Below, one piece after another: positions 1 through 9,100 of a stretch of DNA of 64,000 bases. Every line of letters starts with the position of its first letter. Within the stretch, counting starts at the first letter, position 1. The notes under the pieces were generated by a model. That model ran no database searches. It was not told the DNA's origin and saw only the letters and a program-made list of their open reading frames with translations. Origin of the DNA: Gordoniibacillus chartarius (GTDB lineage: Bacteria; Bacillota; Bacilli; Paenibacillales; NBRC-103111); contig NZ_JBHLWN010000002.1 in the NCBI RefSeq assembly GCF_042432825.1, forward strand, positions 1 to 64,000, written 5' to 3'. The translations under genes were made by a program, and so were the position numbers.

Positions 1-70
1 ACACCATCACCTACCAGAAGCTCACATCATGACCTTAGCGGAGCTAACTTGATATTCAAATAAAATTATT

Positions 71-1300
71 ATGGCGCCGCAAGGCAATATGGGATCGATC
101 GCCCATGTTACGCTTAGCAAGCAGGCAAACGGACAAATCGCGATTGCTCACGAATTCTTGAAGGCTGACGAAACTGTTAAGGAAGACGCTTCGCTAGCCG
201 CTTTAGCCGCCGAATACCAGGCCAAGCTCGAACAAGAGCTGAGCAAGAAAATCGCTGCTGCCGAAAGCAGTTTGCCCTATGGCGACAACCACGAATCCCG
301 GTTCAGGGAAACCGCCATCGGAAACCTGATCGCCGACGCGTATCGCGATTACTACCAGACGGACATTGCGTTCGCGAACGGCGGCGGTATCCGCGCCAGC
401 ATCAATAAGGGCGATTTTACGTTAAAGGACGCGAAGTCCATATTGCCGTTCGGCAACAAAATCGTTGTTGCCGAGGTAACCGGCGACATGCTGCTTGCCG
501 CGTTAGAGAACAGCGTATCGGCCGTTGATAAGCTTGCCGGCGGCTTCCTGCAAACGTCGGGATTAACGTACTCGTACAACCCTTCTCTGCCTGCGGGTCA
601 GCGGATCACACAGGCCGCGGTTGCCGGAACTCCATTGGTGAAGGAACGTTTATACAAGCTCGCGCTCTCGAATTATATGTACACGGGGGGCGACAAATAT
701 ACGATGTTCAAGGACGCCAAAACGATTGTCGGGGCTAACGAAGCCTTAACCGATTTCGAGCTGCTGATCGCTTACGCCGAGAAGCAAAAGATGCTGTCCG
801 CCAAGGAGGAAGGCCGAATTGCGGTCAACGGCTTCGCGGACGTGACGAACGGCCACTGGGCCGCTCGGGAAGTGTACGAGCTTGTGGGTAAAGGCGTGCT
901 CACTGGTATGGACGAAGCGCGATTCGCGCCGCTTCTAGCGGTCAAACGCGGTGAGTTTATCGGGTATGTAGGCAAGGTGCTGGGGTTGGAGCCGTCAAAG
1001 ATTTTCGCCTCAGTAGGTTGGAGCGCAGATCGTGCTGATGAAGCTGTAAGCCGGGAAGAAATGGCTGCAGTGCTGAAGTGGTCCTATGAGCTGAAATCGG
1101 GACGTCCACTGCCGAACTCCTTGCCGGCATCGTTCCGGGATCAGGATCAAATCGCCGTTGAAGCTCAGCCGGCCGTGTCCGGGCTTGTGGAGATTGGGGT
1201 TCTGAGCGGTCGTGAAGACAACAAATTCGCTCCCAAGGAACCGGCTTCCCGCGCGGAGATCGCCCGAGTGCTGTGGAAGTTAAGCGAGATCGAAAAATAA
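71..1300 (+). CDS. 5'-nucleotidase C-terminal domain + SLH repeats, N-terminally truncated (probable remnant)
   Basis: The 409-residue product begins almost exactly where the metallophosphoesterase domain of an UshA/YfkN-type 5'-nucleotidase should end. Residues about 65-225 form the 5'-nucleotidase C-terminal (substrate-binding) domain, with the typical N-G-G-G-I-R (about 98-103), an S-I-L-P-F-G-N segment, and Y-T-G-G-D-K-Y. Residues about 255-310 and 350-405 are S-layer homology repeats that would anchor the protein to the cell wall; a weaker repeat lies between them. The catalytic metal-binding domain and any signal peptide are absent. An in-frame stop lies at 50-52 and no Shine-Dalgarno precedes the ATG at 71, so this looks like the 3' part of a broken surface nucleotidase gene rather than a complete enzyme. 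A strong terminator follows. A frameshift or assembly break just upstream of the window start is the alternative explanation. Confidence 0.75.
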   Translation: MAPQGNMGSIAHVTLSKQANGQIAIAHEFLKADETVKEDASLAALAAEYQAKLEQELSKKIAAAESSLPYGDNHESRFRETAIGNLIADAYRDYYQTDIAFANGGGIRASINKGDFTLKDAKSILPFGNKIVVAEVTGDMLLAALENSVSAVDKLAGGFLQTSGLTYSYNPSLPAGQRITQAAVAGTPLVKERLYKLALSNYMYTGGDKYTMFKDAKTIVGANEALTDFELLIAYAEKQKMLSAKEEGRIAVNGFADVTNGHWAAREVYELVGKGVLTGMDEARFAPLLAVKRGEFIGYVGKVLGLEPSKIFASVGWSADRADEAVSREEMAAVLKWSYELKSGRPLPNSLPASFRDQDQIAVEAQPAVSGLVEIGVLSGREDNKFAPKEPASRAEIARVLWKLSEIEK

Positions 1301-1309
1301 GTATGGATC

Positions 1310-1343
1310 GGTATCTTGCGGCTTTCTGCGAGATACCTTTTTT
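1310..1343 (+). terminator. Rho-independent terminator after the SLH/5'-nucleotidase gene
   Basis: Ten-base arms at 1310-1319 and 1328-1337 pair with one mismatch around an 8-nt loop and are followed by six T (1338-1343). It lies 10 nt after the stop codon. Confidence 0.9.
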
Positions 1344-1495
1344 GTTATGAATGTTATCGACAGCAACAAACAACCGGCATAACACCGTATGCGCGCCATC
1401 CTCCCTTTCGGCACCTAATCACGAACCGAAAACTCTTTCCATGTTCCCCAATCGAACGAACATCTTCTTTATCTTTGTGTGAAGCGTTAAAAATG

Positions 1496-1524
1496 TTGGC
1501 GGTCACTCGTGCCCGTGATATTCT
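1496..1524 (+). promoter_or_regulatory. Candidate sigma-A promoter for the DinB-AraC pair
   Basis: TTGGCG at 1496-1501 and TATTCT at 1519-1524 are separated by 17 bp, about 45 bp before the DinB start. Each hexamer matches the consensus at four of six positions. The rest of the 226-bp gap after the preceding terminator shows no gene. Confidence 0.35.
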
Positions 1525-1568
1525 CAAAGAGACGATGCTCTTCAATTGGAAAATGGAGGTTGAACTTT

Positions 1569-2039
1569 ATGCAAACGATTCGCAACATGTTCGCGCACCT
1601 GGATTGGGCGAACCGCAGGATTTTGGAGGCGCTGCAGGCTGCACCGGCAAACGAAGTCGGGCATTCGGTGAAGCTGTTCAGGCATGTGCTTCAAGCGGAG
1701 CGCATTTGGCTGATCCGGCTGCGCGGTGAGAGCAGCGAAGGTCTCTCGGTATGGTCGGATGACACCGACTTGGCCAACTGTGCCGCTCTGATCGAGGCGA
1801 ACGGCAGCGGTTTCGCTGCATGGCTCGACGCCATTCCTGAAGCCCGGCTGAACGATCCGATTGCGTATCGCAATCAGGCAGGCGCCCCGTTCGAATCGAC
1901 TGCACGGGACATCTTGACGCATATTGCCCTGCACGGCCAGTACCACCGAGGTCAGGTTAACGCAGCGCTCCGTGCAGGCGGATTGGAGCCTTCCCCTGTC
2001 GATTACATCCTCTACGCACGGCTGAACGAGAACGCTTGA
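1569..2039 (+). CDS. DinB family protein
   Basis: The protein has 156 residues, the usual size for a DinB/YfiT-type four-helix-bundle protein. These are cytoplasmic and often bind a divalent metal through three histidines; some are thiol S-transferases, but most have no known substrate. Visible candidate ligands are the His in L-F-R-H-V-L (about residue 38) and the two His in T-H-I-A-L-H-G-Q-Y-H near residues 120-130. The start at 1569 is chosen because GGAGG at 1555-1559 sits 9 nt upstream; a longer reading frame from 1509 lacks such a site and the extension is not DinB-like. The stop overlaps the start of the next gene, so it is probably co-transcribed with the AraC-type regulator. The specific function is unknown. 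Confidence 0.85.
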   Translation: MQTIRNMFAHLDWANRRILEALQAAPANEVGHSVKLFRHVLQAERIWLIRLRGESSEGLSVWSDDTDLANCAALIEANGSGFAAWLDAIPEARLNDPIAYRNQAGAPFESTARDILTHIALHGQYHRGQVNAALRAGGLEPSPVDYILYARLNENA

Positions 2040-2971
2040 CCCGTATGGAATTGAACGAAGATCACATCTTTAAGGTTAATCAAGCGATGTATTTTATCGA
2101 AACGCATCTTGACCGGGAGCTATCGCTTCGTGAAATTTCGGAAGTAGTCGCCTTCTCCCCCTTTCACTTCCACCGAATGTTCTCGATCGTTACAGGCGAG
2201 ACGCTCCACAGCTATGTGCTGCGCGTCCGTCTGGAAACGGCGGCGCGGCACATACTGCTGTATCCCGGAGATTCGATAACGGACATTTCGGCGCGGCTGG
2301 GCTTCTCTTCGATATCGAATTTCAGCCGAGCATTTCAGAAGCGGTTCGGGATGGCGCCGATACAATATCGCCGGAGCGGGAAGCAAGCTCCTCAGCTTGC
2401 ACCACGATCCTTACCGACACCGACGAACTTGCAGCCCCCTTCTTACCCAATTGAGATACGTTCGTTGCCTTCCCTGTATGTGGCCTGCAAACCTTTTCGG
2501 CAAGCTCGGATGGGCTTAATGAACAACAAAGTAACGTCGGCGTTCCGTGATGTTGGGGATTGGTGCCGCCGCAACGTGCCTGACCAAGCGCCACGTACAA
2601 CGTTGTTAAGCTCCGGTGAAGAAAACTGGCACATCCTTCCAAATTCGATGGCTTATGACGCCTGCATGACCGTCCCCGATCATATTGTGTCAGAAGCACA
2701 AGCTATTCGAACGAAGCGCTTGCCTGGCGGACTGTACGCGGTCTGTCGATTAGAGAAACGGGCTGAACATCCTTCCGCCTTCGCCGAAGCGATTCGGGAG
2801 ATGACGTGGGCTTCCGAGCATATGTACGTTCACTGGATCCCGAACCACAGCTATCGGTTGGACGATAGGCCGGGATTGCATATATTTTATACGGAACCAA
2901 CGAATCCGAGCATCGTAATGGAGTGCTGCCTGCCCATTGCACCTCTGAATCCGCAGAAAAGCAAGAAATGA
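2036..2971 (+). CDS. AraC family transcriptional regulator with GyrI-like effector-binding domain
   Basis: The 311-residue protein has two parts. Residues about 15-115 are an AraC/XylS DNA-binding domain with two helix-turn-helix units (I-S-E-V-V-A-F-S-P-F-H-F-H-R-M-F, then I-T-D-I-S-A-R-L-G-F-S-S-I-S-N-F-S-R-A-F). Residues about 145-300 resemble the GyrI-like/SOUL-type ligand-binding domain seen in Rob and BmrR-type multidrug sensors. It should be a cytoplasmic regulator responding to a small molecule. The start may be TTG at 2036, overlapping the DinB stop by 4 nt, or ATG at 2045; neither has a strong Shine-Dalgarno, which fits translational coupling. The next gene encodes a CPBP membrane protease and begins behind an RNA hairpin. 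The inducer and targets cannot be read from sequence. Confidence 0.9.
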   Translation: MTRMELNEDHIFKVNQAMYFIETHLDRELSLREISEVVAFSPFHFHRMFSIVTGETLHSYVLRVRLETAARHILLYPGDSITDISARLGFSSISNFSRAFQKRFGMAPIQYRRSGKQAPQLAPRSLPTPTNLQPPSYPIEIRSLPSLYVACKPFRQARMGLMNNKVTSAFRDVGDWCRRNVPDQAPRTTLLSSGEENWHILPNSMAYDACMTVPDHIVSEAQAIRTKRLPGGLYAVCRLEKRAEHPSAFAEAIREMTWASEHMYVHWIPNHSYRLDDRPGLHIFYTEPTNPSIVMECCLPIAPLNPQKSKK

Positions 2972-2984
2972 GAAGTGTGTGCCG

Positions 2985-3025
2985 CCCCTTCCTTGGTATG
3001 CTTGCGACATCAAACAAGGAAGGGG
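2985..3025 (+). promoter_or_regulatory. Inverted repeat that would mask the ribosome binding site of the CPBP gene
   Basis: A perfect 11-bp inverted repeat, CCCCTTCCTTG at 2985-2995 and CAAGGAAGGGG at 3015-3025, flanks a 19-nt loop. The right arm is the purine-rich Shine-Dalgarno of the ATG at 3034. The left arm starts 13 nt after the AraC stop. In the transcript the structure would hide the ribosome binding site or act as a weak attenuator; there is no T-run, so simple termination is less likely. Confidence 0.6.
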
Positions 3026-3033
3026 TACTATCG

Positions 3034-3837
3034 ATGCAACGCACGGTTTGGCTGTTTTTGATTTTCGCCTTCGGCATATCCTGGAGCTGCTGGACACTAT
3101 TAATATCCAGGACACCTGACAGTTCGAGTCCGATCATGCTTCTATGGCCTTTAGGACAGTTCGGCCCTTGCTTTGCCGTGCTTATCCTGATGCTGCTATC
3201 AAGGCTCGGCACTTTTCCTTCACGCCCCCGGCTGCTTAGCGCCCGATTTACCTTATTTCTCCGTTCACCTGGATGGTATCTTTGCATTCTGCTCCCGCTG
3301 CTATGGATTGCTCCCGCCTGGCTAATCGCCTACGCCGAACACACTGCGCCCCTGCCGGAATACCGTTGGGCTGTTATGACTCAAGTGTATGTGTCGTCCA
3401 TCCTCTTCGCGATCGGCGAAGAGGCGGGCTGGAGAGGTGTTTTGCTGCCAGCGCTCCTGGACAAGAAACGTCCCTTCACCGCCAGCATACTGCTCGGAGC
3501 AATCTGGAGTGTATGGCATCTTCCTATCCTTTATTTTTCCGTCTTTGATTCGATCGTCCAATTCGCTTCCTTCCTCGCCGGATACGTGCCTGTACTTCTC
3601 ATCTGGTCGTTCATATTTACATGGGTTTATGAACGGACCGACCGCAATATCTGGATCGTGACGCTGCTTCACGGCTCTTTTACGGCGACTTATCAGATTT
3701 TCGAACCGATTCTGGGTCGGATAGGTGCTTTCGGAGTGCTGCTTCCGCTATGTTCCGGTCTCTTATTTGTCTGCTGCCTGCTCATCTCGGGTAGATCGTA
3801 TTGGTTTGGCAAACCGGCTTATTCGAAAAAGGATTAA
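3034..3837 (+). CDS. CPBP family intramembrane metalloprotease
   Basis: The 267-residue polytopic membrane protein has about eight hydrophobic segments. It carries the CPBP/Abi signature: E-E-A-G-W-R-G (the EExxxR motif, near residue 130) and a following W-S-V-W-H-L-P segment with the second conserved histidine. Family members are glutamate-type intramembrane proteases related to Rce1. In Bacillota many are linked to bacteriocin or lipopeptide immunity or to regulated proteolysis, but the substrate here is unknown. The ATG at 3034 is chosen because the AAGGAAGGGG at 3016-3025 is well spaced and the first membrane segment follows directly; the frame stays open upstream to 2923 but that part overlaps the AraC gene. 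Position after the AraC-type sensor suggests joint control. Confidence 0.85.
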   Translation: MQRTVWLFLIFAFGISWSCWTLLISRTPDSSSPIMLLWPLGQFGPCFAVLILMLLSRLGTFPSRPRLLSARFTLFLRSPGWYLCILLPLLWIAPAWLIAYAEHTAPLPEYRWAVMTQVYVSSILFAIGEEAGWRGVLLPALLDKKRPFTASILLGAIWSVWHLPILYFSVFDSIVQFASFLAGYVPVLLIWSFIFTWVYERTDRNIWIVTLLHGSFTATYQIFEPILGRIGAFGVLLPLCSGLLFVCCLLISGRSYWFGKPAYSKKD

Positions 3838-3854
3838 AGAACACGCTCGATCCA

Positions 3855-3891
3855 AAGTCCGTGAAAGCGCCAATTGCGAACTCACGGACTT
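3855..3891. terminator. Inverted repeat after the CPBP gene, possible terminator
   Basis: AAGTCCGTGA (3855-3864) and TCACGGACTT (3882-3891) are perfect 10-bp arms with a 17-nt loop, 18 nt after the CPBP stop. No T-run follows, so a terminator role is uncertain. Confidence 0.4.
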
Positions 3892-4125
3892 CTCGTCGTT
3901 CAACGGGTAACTTCACTGTTTTTTAAACAAGGATATCTGAAATTTGGCATATAATCCCAATCAAAACTTGATAAAATTTCCATGAGGGAAGCCATTTCCT
4001 TAGCCGCCTTGATGAAGCGAGTCACTTCGCAGCCAAAAAGTAAGCGCATACAATCGAGAAAGGAGGAACGATTTCGAACCGTCATTGCTTCCCTAAAACC
4101 CCAATCGATTGGAGGAACATTGTGA
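3892..4125 (+). promoter_or_regulatory. AT-rich leader and probable promoter region of the rhamnogalacturonan lyase gene
   Basis: This 234-bp stretch is AT-richer than its surroundings and contains no convincing gene. A perfect TATAAT occurs at 3950-3955, but no good -35 lies 16-18 bp upstream. A GGAGG at 4111-4115 serves the ATG at 4126. If TATAAT is the -10 element, the untranslated leader would be about 165 nt. Confidence 0.3.
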
Positions 4126-6000
4126 ATGAGTAAGAAGAAAATGAAGCGTCGAATCGCCGCGGTGTGTGCCTTTGCTTTATCCGTTGCAGCCTCCTCCTTT
4201 ATTCCTGTGCAAGACGCGTCGGCCGCTGCGGCTCGTCAAGCCGAGAAGCTGAACCGGGGTATCGTAGCGGTCAAAGCCGGCACCGGCGTGTTTGTGAGCT
4301 GGCGTCTGCTCGGAACGGAAACGAGCGCGGTCTCCTTTAATTTGTACCGCGACGGTACGAAGGTCAACTCCACTCCGATTACGGACAGCACCAATTATCA
4401 GGATCCTGCAGGCACTACGTCGTCCAGCTATACAGTTCGCGCCATCGTGAACGGTGTGGAACAACCGGCTTCTGCCGCTGCGACGGTTTGGGGCACCAAT
4501 TACAAAGATATCCCGATTCAAAAGCCGGCCGGCGGAACGACTCCTGACGGCGTAGCCTACACGTACAGCGCAAACGATGCAAGCGTTGGTGATTTGGACG
4601 GCGACGGCGATTATGAAATCGTTCTCAAATGGGATCCTTCCAATTCGAAGGATAACTCCCAATCCGGCTATACCGGCAACGTCTATCTGGATGCTTACGA
4701 AATGAACGGCACGCGGCTATGGCGAATCGATCTCGGTAAAAACATTCGGGCAGGCGCTCACTATACCCAGTTCCTCGTATACGATTTCGACGGAGACGGC
4801 AAAGCCGAAGTCGTATGCAAAACAGCCGACGGCACCGTTGACGGTACGGGCGTTACGATCGGCAACGGCAGCGCGGATTACCGCAATTCGAGCGGCTATA
4901 TTCTCAGCGGCCCCGAATATTTGACGGTCTTCTCCGGTCAAACGGGCAAAGCGCTCACAACCGTATCGTACGAGCCTCCGAGAGGCACCGTGTCGAGCTG
5001 GGGCGATAGCTACGGCAACCGCGTCGACCGATTCCTTGCGGGTGTCGCTTATTTGGACGGCGTACGCCCCAGCATTGTGATGGCCCGCGGGTACTATACC
5101 CGTACGGTGCTGGTTGCTTACGATTGGCGGAACGGCACGCTGACCCGAAGATGGACGTTTGACAGCAACAGCTCGACCAATTCGGGTACGGCGGGACAAG
5201 GCAACCACAATCTCAGTGTGGGAGATTCGGACGGCGACGGCAAAGACGAAATTCATTACGGCTCGCTCGGCATCGACGACAACGGCGCAAAGCTGTACAA
5301 TACGGCGCTTGGTCACGGCGACGCCATGCACTTTAGCGATCTGAATCCGGATCGTGCGGGCCTCGAGGTGTTCGGCGTCCATGAGAGCACGTCCGCGCAA
5401 TACGGTGCCGAAATCCACGATGCCCGTACCGGCCAAGTGCTCTGGGGCGTCCAAACCGGCGCGGATACGGGCCGGGGCCTTGCTGCGGATATCGATCCGC
5501 GCTACAAAGGCGCCGAGCTCTGGGCAGCGGGAGTCGGCCTTCATACCGTGACCGGAACGCAAATCAGCAGCTCCAATCCGGGCTCGATCAATTTCGCCAT
5601 CTGGTGGGACGGTGATTTGTCCCGTGAGCTTCTGGATCATACCGGCGGAACCGGCAAAATCGACAAATGGAACTATTCGGCGGGCTCGCTGACGAGACTG
5701 CTTACGGCAACCGGTACGAGCTCCAATAACAGTACAAAAGGAAATCCGGCTCTACAGGCCGATCTGCTCGGTGACTGGCGCGAAGAGGTCATTTGGAGAA
5801 CAACGGACAGCACCGCCCTGCGCATTTATACAACTACCGATGTAACCGCTGCTAAAATACACACGCTGATGCACGACCCGGTATACCGCCTCGGCATCGC
5901 CTGGCAGAACGTCGGCTACAATCAGCCGCCGCATACGAGCTATTATCTCGGCACCGGCATGAGCGCAGCCCCGCAGCCCAATATTTATACGACTCCGTAA
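4126..6000 (+). CDS. Secreted rhamnogalacturonan lyase, polysaccharide lyase family 11
   Basis: The 624-residue protein has a Sec signal peptide (basic start, hydrophobic core, cleavage probably after A-S-A near residue 33). A small beta-rich N-terminal domain follows at about 37-125, then a long propeller domain with repeated calcium-binding loops: D-L-D-G-D-G-D near 151, D-F-D-G-D-G-K near 225 and D-S-D-G-D-G-K near 367. This is the build of Bacillus YesW/YesX, which cleave the rhamnose-galacturonic acid backbone of pectin by beta-elimination. Length and the signal peptide favour the secreted endo-acting YesW type, but endo versus exo action cannot be settled from sequence. It stands alone in this window without other pectin genes. 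The start is supported by GGAGG ten nt upstream. Confidence 0.92.
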   Translation: MSKKKMKRRIAAVCAFALSVAASSFIPVQDASAAAARQAEKLNRGIVAVKAGTGVFVSWRLLGTETSAVSFNLYRDGTKVNSTPITDSTNYQDPAGTTSSSYTVRAIVNGVEQPASAAATVWGTNYKDIPIQKPAGGTTPDGVAYTYSANDASVGDLDGDGDYEIVLKWDPSNSKDNSQSGYTGNVYLDAYEMNGTRLWRIDLGKNIRAGAHYTQFLVYDFDGDGKAEVVCKTADGTVDGTGVTIGNGSADYRNSSGYILSGPEYLTVFSGQTGKALTTVSYEPPRGTVSSWGDSYGNRVDRFLAGVAYLDGVRPSIVMARGYYTRTVLVAYDWRNGTLTRRWTFDSNSSTNSGTAGQGNHNLSVGDSDGDGKDEIHYGSLGIDDNGAKLYNTALGHGDAMHFSDLNPDRAGLEVFGVHESTSAQYGAEIHDARTGQVLWGVQTGADTGRGLAADIDPRYKGAELWAAGVGLHTVTGTQISSSNPGSINFAIWWDGDLSRELLDHTGGTGKIDKWNYSAGSLTRLLTATGTSSNNSTKGNPALQADLLGDWREEVIWRTTDSTALRIYTTTDVTAAKIHTLMHDPVYRLGIAWQNVGYNQPPHTSYYLGTGMSAAPQPNIYTTP

Positions 6001-6010
6001 TAAAATAAGA

Positions 6011-6036
6011 AGGAGACAGCCGCGAGGCTGTCTCCT
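6011..6036. terminator. Bidirectional terminator between the PL11 lyase and the NRPS operon
   Basis: AGGAGACAGCC (6011-6021) and GGCTGTCTCCT (6026-6036) form an 11-bp stem with a GCGA tetraloop. Downstream on the + strand is GTTT; on the - strand a T-rich tract (TTCTTATTTTATT) follows. It therefore serves the lyase gene 10 nt past its stop and, from the other side, the NRPS transcript about 93 nt past the stop of the last synthetase gene. Confidence 0.85.
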
Positions 6037-6129
6037 GTTTCAGTCATAAAGTTCTTCCAACTGAATGTCACGGTTCACGGGGCGGGCTTACTTCCTCGCC
6101 ATACGGAAGACGCAAGCATTGCTCTCCGG

Positions 6130-9100
6130 TCATATGTGCGCCGCGAGAGCGAGCGCTTCATTTTGCCGTTCCAGGATGGTATCGATCAACGCTGCGATGA
6201 CTTTGCCATTGGCCTCCACGAAGCCCGGTTCCAGCACCTCAGCATGCTTCCCGAGCAGCTCGTATTCCACATATTCGTACGCCGTCGCTTGCTTCCACAA
6301 TAACAAATCGGTGGTCGCGGCTTTGCCAGGCTCCGTCCCTTCCGCTACCAGGCCGTGAATGCGGGCCTGCACCGTTCCCGTATTAACCAGCTGATTCGTG
6401 TACGACATGTAAGCGTACATTTTATTACGGGTTTTTTCCCTGATGAATGGCGTGGACAGAAGCCTTTGGTACGGTTCGCCGGCCTCGTCAAGCAGCCGCT
6501 CGACCACGTCGTTCATCGCTTCCGGAGCCATATCGGTTCGCTCGGTTTGTCTCGTCGAATCGATCATGATGATGTCGGATACCGTGTGTCCCCTCTTCTC
6601 CATCGCTTTGGCCACCTCAAACGCCAGACAGCCTCCGGCCGAATAGCCGAGAAAGACGAACGGCCGCTGATCTTGAACGCTTGTGATGGCGCCGACGTAC
6701 CGATCGATCAAGTCTTCCTCGCTGCCGGCATCGTCGATAAAATCCAATCCGTACACAACGCAGTGATGATCCAGACGTTTGGCGAGCTCGTAGTAAGCAA
6801 AACCGTAGCCCGCTCCCGGAGGAAAGCAAAACACTAGAATGGAGCCGTTATCGTTCAGCTTGACCATCGTACCGGTGTCATCCAGTTCGAACTTGCTGCG
6901 GACGAGCTCCCGGGCCATATGCTCGATTGTAGGCATCTCCAGCATTCGTTGAATCGGGACCTGAATGCCGGTCGCCATATATACCTTCTGAATCAGCTCG
7001 AGCATTTTGATTGAATGTCCGCCGATGTCGAAGAAGCTATCCGTCATGCCGATCCGGTCCAGCTTCAGCACCTCTTGCCATATTTGCGCAAGCTGCGCTT
7101 CCAGGGAGGTGCGGGGCGGCACGTATTCCGCCGCCGCTTGTTGTATGCCGCGATCCGGAGCGGGCAGCGCCTTGCGGTCGAGCTTCCCGCTGTGCGTGAG
7201 CGGCATCCGCTCTACTTGCACAAAGTAGGACGGAAGCATGTACGACGGCAGCTCCTCCGCCAGCCGGCTGCGCAGCTCGCTTGCAGTCAGCGGCTTGTCC
7301 GCTACGAAGTAGGCGCAGAGCTGCTTCTGCCCGACTTCGTCCTCCCGTGCGGTTACCGCCGCCTCTTGTACGGACGCCGCTTTCAGCAGCTGTGCTTCCA
7401 CTTCGCCAAGCTCGATGCGGTATCCGCGGATTTTCACCTGATGATCAATGCGGCCCAGATATTCAATATTGCCGTCAGTCAGCCATTTGGCAAGATCGCC
7501 CGTTCGGTACATACGCTCTCCCGGCGCGTAAGGATTGTCCACGAATTTCTCTGCGGTCAGCTCGGGGCGGTTCAAATAGCCTCTCGCCAGTCCTTCGCCC
7601 GCGATGCACAGCTCGCCCGGCACGCCGACCGGCTGCAGGGCGGTCGTCCCAACGCTAACGATGTACAATTGGATATTCGAGATCGGTTTGCCGATCGGCA
7701 CAGGGACGTGTGCCGGTTCTGTACCGCAATCGTAATACGAGACGTCGACGGTCGCTTCCGTCGGACCGTACAGATTGATGAGCTGCGCCCCGCTTACAGG
7801 CGTAATCCACTGTGCGAATCTGCGCACTTGCGGCGCCGTCAGCGCTTCCCCGCTGGCGAACACGCGCTTCAGCGATGAGAGCTTGCTCTGGACGGCATCT
7901 CGCGGCTGGCGCTCCACATATTCGAGGAAGGCGTGCAGCATCGACGGCACGAAGTGCATCGTCGTAACGGCTTGCCGCTCGATCGCTGCCAGAATCGTTT
8001 CGGGATCCTTCTCCCCTCCCGGCGGCAGCAAACACACGCTCGCCCCTGTCCACGACCACCAGAACAGCTCCCACACGGAGACGTCGAAGGTGATCGCCGT
8101 CTTTTGCAAAATTGTGTCATCGGCACCGATCGGGTAAGCCTCCTGCATCCAGAGCAGCCGGTTGACAACCGGACGGTGTTCGACCATGACGCCCTTCGGT
8201 TTGCCGGTCGAACCCGACGTATAGATCACGTAAGCCAAATGCTGCGGTCCGCTCAGCGGCGGCAGGTTGGTGCCGTCTTCAGCGTAGGCCGATGCATCGT
8301 TCAGATCGACGAGCTTCCATTCGTTCGTCAAGCGGTCGGCGTTCGTTTCCCCGATAGAACCGTCCCCCCTCAAATGGCCTTGAAGCAGCAATAGCTTGGC
8401 GCCCGAATCGTCGAGCATGTAGCGGATGCGCTCCTTCGGGAGCTGCGGGTCGATCGGCACGTAGGCACCGCCGGCCTTCAGGATCGCAAATATACCGACG
8501 ATCATCTCCAGCGAGCGCTCGGAGAGCAGCCCGACCGGCTGATCGGCCTGTACGCCAGCGGCGCGCAGCGTCCGCGCCAGACGGTTAGACCGTTCGTTCA
8601 GCTCCCGGTAGGTAAGCCGGCAGTCTTCGTAAACGACAGCGGTCTGCTCCGGCGTGCGCATGGCTTGCTCCTCGAACAGCTGATGAATCGTCTTGTCCCG
8701 CGGATAGTCCGCATGGGTGGCATTGAAGGCCGTGGCGATTTGCGCTTGCTCCTCCGCCGTCAGCAGCTCCAGCTCGTCCACGCGGATGTCGGGGTTGACC
8801 GCAACCTGCTCCATAATTCGGACAAGATGACCTTGAATCTTCTCCATCATCGCCCTGTCATATACGCTTGCATTGTATTCCAGGCGAATCTCGATGTCCT
8901 CGCCGGGAATGACCATCAAGTTAAAATCGTAGTTCGTTTGCTCGACGATATCGACGTCCGAGATCGCAAATCCGGCCGGTTCGGCGCTGCCAAGCTGCTC
9001 CATCCGCTGCTCGACAGGGAAGTTTTCGAACACCATAATATGCCCGATCAAGCCTTGCTTGAGATCGCTGAGCGCTTGAATTTCATATAGCGGATACGTT

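Noticed and set aside
3..32. Possible last codons of an upstream + strand gene (T-I-T-Y-Q-K-L-T-S then stop)
   Set aside because: Only nine codons are visible; too little to support a gene.
1316..1729. 137-codon + strand frame overlapping the terminator and the DinB gene
   Set aside because: It starts within the terminator hairpin and overlaps the better supported DinB frame, with no recognisable domain.
3900..4085. 61-codon - strand frame in the lyase leader
   Set aside because: No ribosome binding site, no family likeness, and it lies in an AT-rich leader between two + strand genes.
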